A stretch of 64,000 nt of DNA, from positions 8,055,001-8,119,000 of the forward strand of contig NZ_CP108529.1 in assembly GCF_036002945.1 (NCBI RefSeq). The letters are read 5' to 3'. Source of the DNA: Streptomyces sp. NBC_01224. Its GTDB lineage: Bacteria > Actinomycetota > Actinomycetes > Streptomycetales > Streptomycetaceae. The first letter of the stretch is position 1; the number at the start of each line of letters is the position of its first letter. This document shows, piece after piece, positions 26,330 to 35,000 of the stretch. The translations under genes and the position numbers were made by a program. The notes beneath the pieces were generated by a model. It searched no databases. It saw nothing but the letters and a program-made list of their open reading frames with translations, and had not been told where the DNA came from.

Positions 26330-27639
26330 CCCGCACTGAATCGATGCCTCCCCGATCTCCTGCAGACAAGGAAGAGACGCGACTGGGTGGTTTGCTGCGG
26401 CAGCGCGATTTCCGGCTGCTCTGGATGGGGGAGACCACCAGCAAGCTCGGCAGCGCCGTGGGCGAAATGGCACTGCCTCTTGTGGCGGTCGTCACCCTTC
26501 ACGTCGACACGTTCACCGTCGGTCTGCTCACAGCGATGGCCTGGTTGCCCTGGCTCCTGTTCGGGCTCCTCGCCGGGGCCTGGATCGATCGCGTGGACGC
26601 CCGCGCTGTCATGATTCTGTCCAATGGCGCGTCGATGCTGCTGTTTCTGAGCGTGCCCGTTGCCGCCTGGATCGACATCCTGACGGTCGGCCAGCTTCTC
26701 GTGGTCGCCTTCCTGGGCGGCACGGCTTCCGTGTGTTTCACCACCGCGTACCGGACCTACCTCCCGTCACTCGTTCGCAAGCAGGATCTCCTGGAAGCGA
26801 ACGCCAAACTCCAGGGAAGCGAAGCAGCGGCGCAGGTGGCCGGTCCTGGCCTCGGCGGCGTGGTGGCTCAGGCCTTCGGAGCTGTGTCCGGCATACTGAT
26901 CGACTCCCTGACCTTCCTGTTCTCGGCGCTGTGCATACGTGGCATTCAGCCGACCGAGCGCCGCCCGAGCAAGAATTCTCGAAGCAACCTTCGGCAGGAG
27001 ATCGCTGCCGGCGTCCGCTTCGTATTGCGAGACCCGTATCTGCGAACCCTGATGACGTTCGGCGCGGTGTCAAACATCGCACTCAATGGATTCCAGTCGC
27101 TCTACGTCGTATTCCTGGTCCGCACTGTCGGTGTCGATTCCGATGCCGTGGGTGTCCTGTTCGGCATCCTTGGCGTCGGCGGGGTCTGCGGTGCGTTGAT
27201 GGCGCGCCGATTCGCTGCCCGCGTCGGGACGGCTCGTGGCATGCTCCTGTGTCAGCTCTGCGCTGCACCGTTCGCCTTGCTGATCCCGATGACCGGTCCC
27301 GGGTATGAGCTGCTGTTCATGGGCGTCGGCGGCTACTGCATCGGCGTCGGTGTCGTCGGGTCCGGTGTCATATCCGTCAGTTTTCGACAGAGTTACATCC
27401 CCTCGGAGTTCCTCGGGCGGGTCACTGCGAGCATGGCGATGATCAATTACGGAGCGATTCCGATCGGTGCCGTACTCGGAGGATTCCTCGGGGCGGCACT
27501 TGGTATCCGCAACACGATGTGGATCATGACGCTGGCTTTCGTGCTGGCTTGCCTGATTCTGGTGGCGAGTCCGATACGGCGCCTCCGCGACTTCCCGTCG
27601 GCCCCGGCCGCACCTGTTCGGCCTGATGTCTCACGCTGA
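26326..27639 (+). CDS. MFS exporter (EntS-like, MFS_3 type)
   Basis: About 437 residues, 12 TM helices, with the MFS_3 pattern: LLRQRDFRLLWMGETTSKLG, then GLLAGAWIDRVDARAVMI (motif A region) and YIPSEFLGRVTASMAMINYG. TTG 26326 overlaps the thioesterase stop; ATG 26344 is a second candidate. Relatives export siderophores and macrolides. Position inside the NRPS operon makes it the probable exporter or self-protection pump of the product. Third-position GC is visibly lower than in region 1. Confidence 0.88.
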   Translation: MTRTESMPPRSPADKEETRLGGLLRQRDFRLLWMGETTSKLGSAVGEMALPLVAVVTLHVDTFTVGLLTAMAWLPWLLFGLLAGAWIDRVDARAVMILSNGASMLLFLSVPVAAWIDILTVGQLLVVAFLGGTASVCFTTAYRTYLPSLVRKQDLLEANAKLQGSEAAAQVAGPGLGGVVAQAFGAVSGILIDSLTFLFSALCIRGIQPTERRPSKNSRSNLRQEIAAGVRFVLRDPYLRTLMTFGAVSNIALNGFQSLYVVFLVRTVGVDSDAVGVLFGILGVGGVCGALMARRFAARVGTARGMLLCQLCAAPFALLIPMTGPGYELLFMGVGGYCIGVGVVGSGVISVSFRQSYIPSEFLGRVTASMAMINYGAIPIGAVLGGFLGAALGIRNTMWIMTLAFVLACLILVASPIRRLRDFPSAPAAPVRPDVSR

Positions 27640-27681
27640 TTCGCACCGCCTCTTCACTTACGTCAGGACAGGAGGGACCGT

Positions 27682-28749
27682 ATGTCTCTGATGGATCAGA
27701 GGGCGCCCATCGTCATCAAGATCGGTACGTCATCGCTGATCTCGGCCGGCCGAATCGATCAGTCGAGGATGGTCGAACTGTCGGACACCCTTGCCGCATT
27801 GCACGCCGCAGGGCACAGGATCGTGCTGGTGGCATCCGGGGCCATCGCACTCGGGAACGCGCGGTTGCGGTCCGGGGCGGAGTCGGACCCGGTACGCCGG
27901 CAACTGGCCGCGGCTCTCGGGCAGAACGCTCTCTTCGATGCGCTTCGGCGCACCCTGGAGAGTGCTGCACTCACGGCAGCACAGTTTCTGCTCACGCCGG
28001 TCGACCTCACTGACGATGCACACCGCGACAGCGTGCGTGGTGCACTCCAGCTCGCGCTGGACGAAGGGGTGATACCCCTGGTGAACGAGAACGACGCCGT
28101 GATGGTTCGGAACAACGATGTTCTCGCGGCACTGCTCGGAACGGTTCTCAACGCGCAGCGAGTGGTGATCCTCACCGATGTGCCCGGTCTTCACGACTCG
28201 AATCCGCACAGCAACGACGACGCGCGTCTCATCCCTGTCATCAGTGAGATGAGTGCCGAGATCGAGCGGCTTGCCGGAGTCTCTGTGAGCGCCGCGGGAA
28301 CCGGCGGCATGCTCAGCAAACTGTGCGCCGCATGGATCAGCAGTCTGTCCGGCGTCGAGGTCGTCATCGCCAGCGCCTCCGAACCGAACGCGGTCGTGCG
28401 GGCGGTGAACGGGGACAGCGTGGGAACGCTCGTCCGCCCACGTGAGCGCAACAAGCAGCAGGACATCGGGAGGCTCTGGCGCGCATTCTCCACCCCGCCT
28501 GCCGGCCAATTGATGTGCGACAGCGGAGCCGAGCAGGTCGTGAGGCAGGAGGGATCGCTGCTCGGTCGGCATGTGGTGAACGTCGAAGGGGAGATCAGGC
28601 CCGGCGACATCGCGAATGTGCTCCTTCCCGACGGCCGGCTGGTGGCACGGGGGCGAAGCCGTCTTGGATTCTCTTCCTCGCGATCGGCGATCTCTACCGA
28701 CACAAGTGTTCTTCAAAAGTGTGACTACGTAAGTTTTCTGGAGGATTGA
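27682..28749 (+). CDS. proB: Glutamate 5-kinase with PUA domain
   Basis: 355 residues. The amino-acid kinase domain has IVIKIGTSSLISAG, VASGAIALGNARL and LVNENDAV; a C-terminal PUA domain (RPGDIANVLLPDGRLVARG) completes the usual bacterial ProB architecture. GGAGGG precedes ATG 27682. It phosphorylates L-glutamate with ATP, the committed proline step. It sits in the NRPS operon, so it is most likely a pathway-dedicated copy that escapes or boosts housekeeping control; the genome's own proB would be elsewhere. Confidence 0.93.
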   Translation: MSLMDQRAPIVIKIGTSSLISAGRIDQSRMVELSDTLAALHAAGHRIVLVASGAIALGNARLRSGAESDPVRRQLAAALGQNALFDALRRTLESAALTAAQFLLTPVDLTDDAHRDSVRGALQLALDEGVIPLVNENDAVMVRNNDVLAALLGTVLNAQRVVILTDVPGLHDSNPHSNDDARLIPVISEMSAEIERLAGVSVSAAGTGGMLSKLCAAWISSLSGVEVVIASASEPNAVVRAVNGDSVGTLVRPRERNKQQDIGRLWRAFSTPPAGQLMCDSGAEQVVRQEGSLLGRHVVNVEGEIRPGDIANVLLPDGRLVARGRSRLGFSSSRSAISTDTSVLQKCDYVSFLED

Positions 28750-28750
28750 A

Positions 28751-30007
28751 ATGTCTGCGACAGTCTCTGAAGTATGCCGTCAGGCACGCGAGGCCTCGGT
28801 GGTACTCCGCGAGCTCGACACCTCGGTGAAAGACCGGGTTCTGCGCCAGATAGCAGCTGCTGTGGACGCTGCCGGTGAGGAACTGAAGGCGGCGAACGCA
28901 CTGGATCTCGATGCGGCTGCCGCATCAGGGGTGTCGGCGACCCTTCTGGACCGCTTGCGCCTCACCGATTCGCGCATCGCCGGCATGGTGAAGGCGATCA
29001 ATACCATCGCGGACCTGCCCGACCCGGTCGGTCAGGTGGCCGGGGGGAACGTCCGTCCCAACGGGCTGCTGGTGGAACAGGTCCGGGAGCCGCTCGGTGT
29101 CGTGGCGGTGGTCTATGAGGCTCGCCCGAACGTGACCGCTGACGTGGCCGCACTGTGTCTGAAGTCCGGGAACGCAGCCGTCCTGCGCGGCTCTTCGATC
29201 GCCGCCCACACAAACGCGGCGATCGCGGACGTCATCGCCGGGGCGCTGCGGGGCCAGGACGAGGTGCCGCAGCACGCCGTGCAGCTCATTCGTGACACCT
29301 CCCGCGAGGCGGTACTGGAGCTTCTGCGCGCCAAGGGCGACGTCGACCTCCTGGTCCCGCGCGGCGGCCCCGGTCTGATCAAGACCGTCGAGGACCACGC
29401 CACCGTCCCGACCGTGATCGACGGCGACGGCAACTGCCATGTGTATGTGGACGCGACCGCGGATCTCGGCATGGCCACCGACATCGTCGTCAACGCCAAG
29501 ACCTCTCGACCCAGCGTGTGCAACGCGGCCGAGACTCTGCTCGTACATGCAGACCTGGCGGAGGTCTGGCTGCCGAAGGTTCTTGACGAGCTCGACCGGC
29601 TCGGCGTCGAAATCCGGGGTGATGCGCGTACCCGCGAGTTCTGGCCGAAGGCCGAACCGGTGCAGGACAGCGACTGGGGCACCGAGTACCTCGACCTTGT
29701 TCTGGCAGTCAAGGTCGTGAGCGATTTCGACGAGGCCCTTGCTCATATCAACCGTTGGGGAACGCGCAACGCGGAGGCCATCGTGGCGCGCGATGTCGAC
29801 GTCGTGCGGCGGTTCGCCCGCGCTATCGACTCCGGCAGTGTCTTCGTCAACACCTCGACGAGGTTCTCGGACGGTGGAGAGTTCGGATACGGGGTCGAGA
29901 TCGGCGTTTCCACGCAGAAGCTGCACGCCCGTGGACCCATGGGCCTGGAATCGCTTACCTGCGTCAAGAACGTCGTGTGGGGCCGTGGCCAGATCCGAAT
30001 TCTCTGA
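28751..30007 (+). CDS. proA: Glutamate-5-semialdehyde dehydrogenase
   Basis: 418 residues, full length. ALDH-fold reductase of gamma-glutamyl phosphate: VVYEARPNVTADVAALCLKS, KTSRPSVCNAAETLLVHADL with the catalytic Cys at about 257, and the C-terminal STRFSDGGEFGYGVEIGVST stretch. ATG 28751 follows the proB stop by 1 bp, with GGAG upstream. Product cyclises to pyrroline-5-carboxylate, which feeds the ProC two genes downstream. Confidence 0.95.
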   Translation: MSATVSEVCRQAREASVVLRELDTSVKDRVLRQIAAAVDAAGEELKAANALDLDAAAASGVSATLLDRLRLTDSRIAGMVKAINTIADLPDPVGQVAGGNVRPNGLLVEQVREPLGVVAVVYEARPNVTADVAALCLKSGNAAVLRGSSIAAHTNAAIADVIAGALRGQDEVPQHAVQLIRDTSREAVLELLRAKGDVDLLVPRGGPGLIKTVEDHATVPTVIDGDGNCHVYVDATADLGMATDIVVNAKTSRPSVCNAAETLLVHADLAEVWLPKVLDELDRLGVEIRGDARTREFWPKAEPVQDSDWGTEYLDLVLAVKVVSDFDEALAHINRWGTRNAEAIVARDVDVVRRFARAIDSGSVFVNTSTRFSDGGEFGYGVEIGVSTQKLHARGPMGLESLTCVKNVVWGRGQIRIL

Positions 30008-30055
30008 CCCACCCGAAGTCTGTCGTGCGTTCAGCCCGGAAGTCGAGGAGAAGTG

Positions 30056-31210
30056 ATGTCGCGACCCTCTCATGCAAGCCTGCTTGACGGTTTGTCGGAA
30101 GCGCCTTCGGTGAGGTTCAACAACCGCATCTACGAAATGAAGGATACTGGTGCCGACGTCATCACGATGTCCCTCGGTGAGGCGTTCTTCGATATTTCGA
30201 TGCCGTCCTTCGACGGCATGCCTTCCGCTGACATACACCACTACTCGCATTCGCGCGGCGTACCGCTCCTGCGACAGAAGCTGGCGAAGCATGCATCGGT
30301 CGATTCGGGCCTGCCCGTCGACCCTGACAGCGAGATCCTGGTCACCGCAGGATCGAAGTTGGCGATCTACATGGCGTTGACCGCTGTGTTGGAACAGGGC
30401 GACGAGGTGATCATTCCGGAGCCGGCCTGGGTGAGCTATCCCGATCAGGTGCGGATGTGCCGAGGAGTGCCCGTCATGGTGCCGTGGCATGAGGGATACG
30501 AAGCTCCGGCCTCGTACATCACGCCGCGAACTCGGGCGATCGTCGTCAACAACCCGCACAACCCGACGGGCCGGCGACTCGGTACGGTGGAACTGCAGAG
30601 CCTGCACGACCTCGCGGTGAAGCATTCTCTGTTCATCATCGCCGACGAGGCGTACAGCGAGTTCTTGCCCAAGGGTGAGCGATTCATCTCCGCGGATCAA
30701 TTCGATCCCGAGCGTGATCACGCCATCGTCTGCAAATCCATGTCGAAGAACTATGGGATATCCGGCTGGCGTATCGGCTATCTGATAGCGAATCGGTTCA
30801 TGATAGAACAGATCAATAAGCTGCAGCAGCACATCATCACCTGTGCCCCGACGATCCTCAGCTGCTATCTCGCGGAGAACTACGACATGCTGCGGGAAAC
30901 TACCCGTCCGCAAATCAGTCGGGTCGTGGACGTGCGCAACCGAATGGCGGAAGAGCTGGCCGCGCGGGACATTCGTTGCCTCCCCGGTGACAGCACCTTT
31001 TACCTGTTCGCGTCACTGGGGGAATCGCGGCTGAACTCGGAGGACTTCGCTACCGAGTTGCTCAGCCGTCACAAGGTGGCCGTCGTTCCCGGCATCGGCT
31101 ATGGCGGGACCTGCGACCGGTTCATCCGTATCGCGGTGGGCGCAGAGCCTGAAGAGCGTCTCCTGCGCGGAATCGACGCCATCGCCTCGATGATCGCGGC
31201 CACAAGGTGA
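30056..31210 (+). CDS. Class I/II PLP-dependent aminotransferase
   Basis: 384 residues, aspartate-aminotransferase fold I. Motifs: VNNPHNPTGRRLG, IADEAYSEF, and the PLP Lys about 231 in CKSMSKNYGISGWRIGYL; the late Arg is in FIRIAVG. GAGGAG precedes ATG 30056 (GTG 30053 also possible). It is not an ornithine aminotransferase (that is class III), so it is not simply diverting glutamate semialdehyde to ornithine. Its place between proA and proC suggests making or modifying an amino acid or keto acid precursor for the peptide; specificity is unknown. Confidence 0.88.
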   Translation: MSRPSHASLLDGLSEAPSVRFNNRIYEMKDTGADVITMSLGEAFFDISMPSFDGMPSADIHHYSHSRGVPLLRQKLAKHASVDSGLPVDPDSEILVTAGSKLAIYMALTAVLEQGDEVIIPEPAWVSYPDQVRMCRGVPVMVPWHEGYEAPASYITPRTRAIVVNNPHNPTGRRLGTVELQSLHDLAVKHSLFIIADEAYSEFLPKGERFISADQFDPERDHAIVCKSMSKNYGISGWRIGYLIANRFMIEQINKLQQHIITCAPTILSCYLAENYDMLRETTRPQISRVVDVRNRMAEELAARDIRCLPGDSTFYLFASLGESRLNSEDFATELLSRHKVAVVPGIGYGGTCDRFIRIAVGAEPEERLLRGIDAIASMIAATR

Positions 31211-32034
31211 GCCACGAGCCCCTCCGTCTGGCCTTCGTGGGCTGTGGAAGAATCGCCCGCGCTATGGTATGTGGGCTGATCGCGGCCGGCTGGCCCCCGA
31301 CCGCGATCCGGGGCGTCTCGCAGACGGGTGCGGGTGCCGAAGAGCTCGCGCGGGAGTACGGCATCACCGCCTGTTCTTCGCTCCAGGACGCCGTCGGGGA
31401 TGCGGACGTGGTGCTGCTCGCCGTGCATCCGCACAACACGGCGGAGGTGCTTGCCGACATCGCTCCCCTCATGACGGGGGAGCAGGTCCTTGTTTCGCTG
31501 GTCGCTTCCTGGCAGACCGGGGCCGTCGCCGGCGCGCTGCTGGATGTTCCCTGTGTACGCGCGGTGCCGAATGTGGCAGTGGCGGTGAACAGCGGGCTGA
31601 CGGCTGTCTGTCAGGGGCCGACGGCCGGGCCGGAACAACTCCGCACCGCGTGTGCGGTCTTCGAGCCTCTGGGACGCGTTCTTACAGTGGACGAATCCCT
31701 GATGGAGTCCATGAGTGCGGTCTCCGGGGCAGGCCCCGCACTCGTGGCACGGTTCGCGGAGGCCTTGAGGAGCTCGGCCGAAGTCCAGGGATTCTCTGCG
31801 GAAATGGCGAGCGAACTGGCCGCGTACGCGGTGCACAGCACGGGGTCACTCATGCTCAAGGGAGGACTTGCTCCCGACGAGGTCGTGGGTCTGGTCGCCT
31901 CGCCCGGCGGAATGACCGAAGCGGCGTTGCATGTGTTGGCGGAGCGGGGCCTGGGGGATGCGGTGCACTCGGCGGTGGACGCCGCGGTGACGCTGTCTCT
32001 CGGGCGTCTCAGAGGAGGACCCGACACCGCCTGA
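31207..32034 (+). CDS. proC: Pyrroline-5-carboxylate reductase
   Basis: 275 residues. The N-terminal Rossmann motif is LAFVGCGRIARAMVCGLIAA; VRAVPNVAVAVNSGLTAVC and the C-terminal helix LVASPGGMTEAALHVLAERG are diagnostic of ProC. GTGA overlap with the aminotransferase. It reduces P5C to L-proline with NAD(P)H. With proB and proA it reconstitutes the whole glutamate-to-proline route inside the NRPS operon. It could alternatively reduce a homologous cyclic imine. Confidence 0.92.
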   Translation: MSHEPLRLAFVGCGRIARAMVCGLIAAGWPPTAIRGVSQTGAGAEELAREYGITACSSLQDAVGDADVVLLAVHPHNTAEVLADIAPLMTGEQVLVSLVASWQTGAVAGALLDVPCVRAVPNVAVAVNSGLTAVCQGPTAGPEQLRTACAVFEPLGRVLTVDESLMESMSAVSGAGPALVARFAEALRSSAEVQGFSAEMASELAAYAVHSTGSLMLKGGLAPDEVVGLVASPGGMTEAALHVLAERGLGDAVHSAVDAAVTLSLGRLRGGPDTA

Positions 32035-32090
32035 GAGCGCTGTCGTGAGAGTCCTGCAAGCCCTGACCACTCATGAATCAAGGAGGGCAC

Positions 32091-35000
32091 ATGCGGCCCG
32101 AGCCGATGCCTTTTGCACAGACGTACGTGGATCTGTTCGAGGAACAGGCCGCACGAGAACCCGAGGCGATCGCAGTGGTCTGCGGTGGCGAGACCCTCAC
32201 CTACGGCGAGTTGAATGCACGTGCGAACCGGTTGGCACGGCTATTGACCGGCCACGGTGCGGGGCCCGGATCCCTGGTGGCTCTGAGGCTCCCGCGCTCG
32301 ACGGACCTGGTCGCGGCCCTGCTGGCAGTGACCAAGGCCGGCGCTGCCTTCCTGTCGATCGACCCGGCCCATCCTGAAGAGCGCAACAGCCGGATCATGC
32401 GGGACGCCAGTCCTGAACTGCTGCTCACCCATGCCTCGTCCAGGCCGGAAGGCGGATACGGGTCAGGCCCGCGGCACGTCATGCTGGACGACCCCGACAC
32501 CGTGCGCATGCTGGCCGAACAGCCCGCCGGAAACATGGAGGACGCGGAGGGCACGGATGTCGTTCGGCCGGGACATCCTGCCTATGTGCTCTACACGTCG
32601 GGCTCCACCGGCCTGCCTAAGGGCGTGGTCGTCTCCTTCGCGAACCTGGTGAACTTGCTGGAACACTTCCAGGACGACCTTGAACTCTCCTCACGGGACA
32701 GGCTCCTGTCTGTCACCACAGTGGGATTCGACATCGCGCTACTGGAAATCTTCCTGCCGCTGCTCAGCGGCGCGCGGCTGGTCCTGGCTTCGCCTGTCGA
32801 GCACGGAGACCCGGCCCGATTGGCAGAGGCCATCAGGCAGCAGGCCATCACCGTCATGCAGGCGACCCCCGCACTATGGCAGTCCCTCATCGACAGCGGG
32901 GCAAGTCTGGCGAACCTACGCGTCCTGGTGGGCGGTGAGGCGGTGCCGGAGCGACTCGCGGCGACTCTGCTTGCGTCGGCGCGTGAAGTGACCAACGTCT
33001 ACGGCCCGACGGAAACGACCATCTATTCGACGTCCATGCGTTTGGAGAGCGAAGCGCCGGCAGCGGTTCCGATCGGAACTCCCATCCGCAATACATCCGT
33101 CTATGTACTGGATCAGACTCTGAAGCCCGTCACGATGGGGGAATCCGGTGAGCTGTACATATCCGGAGCAGGAGTTGCCCGCGGCTACTTGAACCGTCCG
33201 GGGCTGACGGCCGAGCGCTTCGTCGCTGATCCCTTCGGACCGCCCGGGTCACGTATGTACCGCACGGGAGGCCTCGTGCGGTGGCGGCCCGACGGAAACC
33301 TGATGTTCCTGGGGCGTACGGACTTCCAGATCAAGTTCCGGGGGTTCCGCGTTGAGTTGGGCGAAGTCGAAGCCGCCGTCGCCCATGCCCCCGAGGTAGC
33401 CCGTGTCGTGGCCGTCGCACAGGAAGACCGCCCCGGGGACAAACGGCTCGTGGCCTACGCGGTGCCCCGGCCCGGAACGCATCCGGACCCCGTGCACCTG
33501 CGCAAGGCGGCAGCCAGAATACTGCCCGCCTACATGGCGCCCTCCACCGTCGTGCTGCTGGACGCCATGCCCCTGACCCCCAATGGAAAGATCGACCGCA
33601 ACGCACTCCCCGCCCCCGCGCACACAGCCGCACCGCGCGGAGCCGAACCACGCACCCCCGAGGAAGAGACCCTCTGCCAGCTCTTCTGCGAGATTCTCGG
33701 CGTACCTCAGGCCGGCACGGAGGACGACTTCTTCGAACTCGGCGGCCACTCCCTCCTCGCCGTCCGTCTGATCAGCCGCGTTCGCACGGAACTCGCACGC
33801 GAACTCAACATCCGGGACCTTTTCGAGAACCCCACCGTCCATGGCATCATCCAACACCTGACGCGCCCCGACATGCCGCGCCCCGCACTCGCCCGCGCGG
33901 AACGCCCCGAGCGGATCCCGCTTTCCTTCGCCCAGCGGCGGTTGTGGTTCCTCAATCGCCTGGAGGGCCGCAGTGCGACCTACAACGTGCCACTCAGCCT
34001 CCACCTGCGGGGGCCCGTGAACCGTGCTGCCCTGGAGGCGGCACTTGGGGATGTGGTGGAACGGCACGAGAGTCTGCGTACGGTGTTCCCAGAGGTGGAC
34101 GGCGAGCCTCGGCAGTTGGTGCTCGAGGCCGAAGACGCCTTCCCCCAGCTGCCCGTTGTCGAATCCGCAGAGCGTGGTGACAACCGCTCTGTCCTGACCT
34201 CGTTCGCCGAGGACGGCTTCGACGTCACCGTCGAGGCACCGCTGAGGGCACTCCTGGTCGCGCACGGTCCCGACCAGTACCAGCTGCTGCTCGTGGTGCA
34301 CCACATCGCATGTGACGGATGGTCGATGGCTCCGCTCGCCAGGGACCTCGTGGAGGCCTACGCTGCCCGAAGTGCCGGCCTGTGGCCCATGTACGGCGAA
34401 CTACCGGTCCAGTACGCCGACTTCACACTGTGGCAGCACGAGCTGCTCGGGAACGAGAGCGATCCCGGGAGCGCTTGTGCTCGCCAGCTGACCTTCTGGA
34501 GGAAGGAGCTGCGCAATCTGCCCGTGGAGTTGCAGCTCCCCTTCGACCACCGTCGCCCGGCTCGCGCCTCTTACCGTGGGGACATCCTGAGCTTTCGCAT
34601 CGACGCGGAGCTCCAGCGGGGAATGGCGAACCTGGCGCGGAGTTCGGGCGCCAGCGTCTTCATGGCGGTCCAGGCCACTCTCGCCACGATGCTCTCCAAG
34701 CTCGGAGCTGGTACGGACATTCCGATCGGCAGCCCCGTCGCCGGACGCAGCGACGAGGCACTGGACGACATGGTCGGATTCTTCGTCAACACGCTGGTGC
34801 TGCGTACCGACACCTCCGGCGACCCCAGCTTCCGCGATCTGCTGACGAGGGTACGAGAGACGGACCTGGACGCCTTCGCGCATCAGGATCTCCCCTTCGA
34901 GACGCTGGTCGAGGCGATCAACCCCACCCGCTCGCTGTCGAGGCACCCGCTCTTTCAGGTTCTCCTGGCCGCCCAGAACGTCGAGCGCGCCTCCTTCGAC

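Noticed and set aside
27682-32034. Treating proB/proA/proC as the housekeeping proline genes
   Set aside because: In Streptomyces housekeeping proB/proA lie with obg/rpmA-type neighbours; here they are coupled within an NRPS operon with the aminotransferase.
32091-33620. Assigning a definite amino acid to A1 from pocket residues
   Set aside because: My alignment gives a partial code resembling glycine-type domains (D-I-L at the first positions), but the fourth position is ambiguous and the A7 lesion makes activity doubtful, so I left it unassigned.
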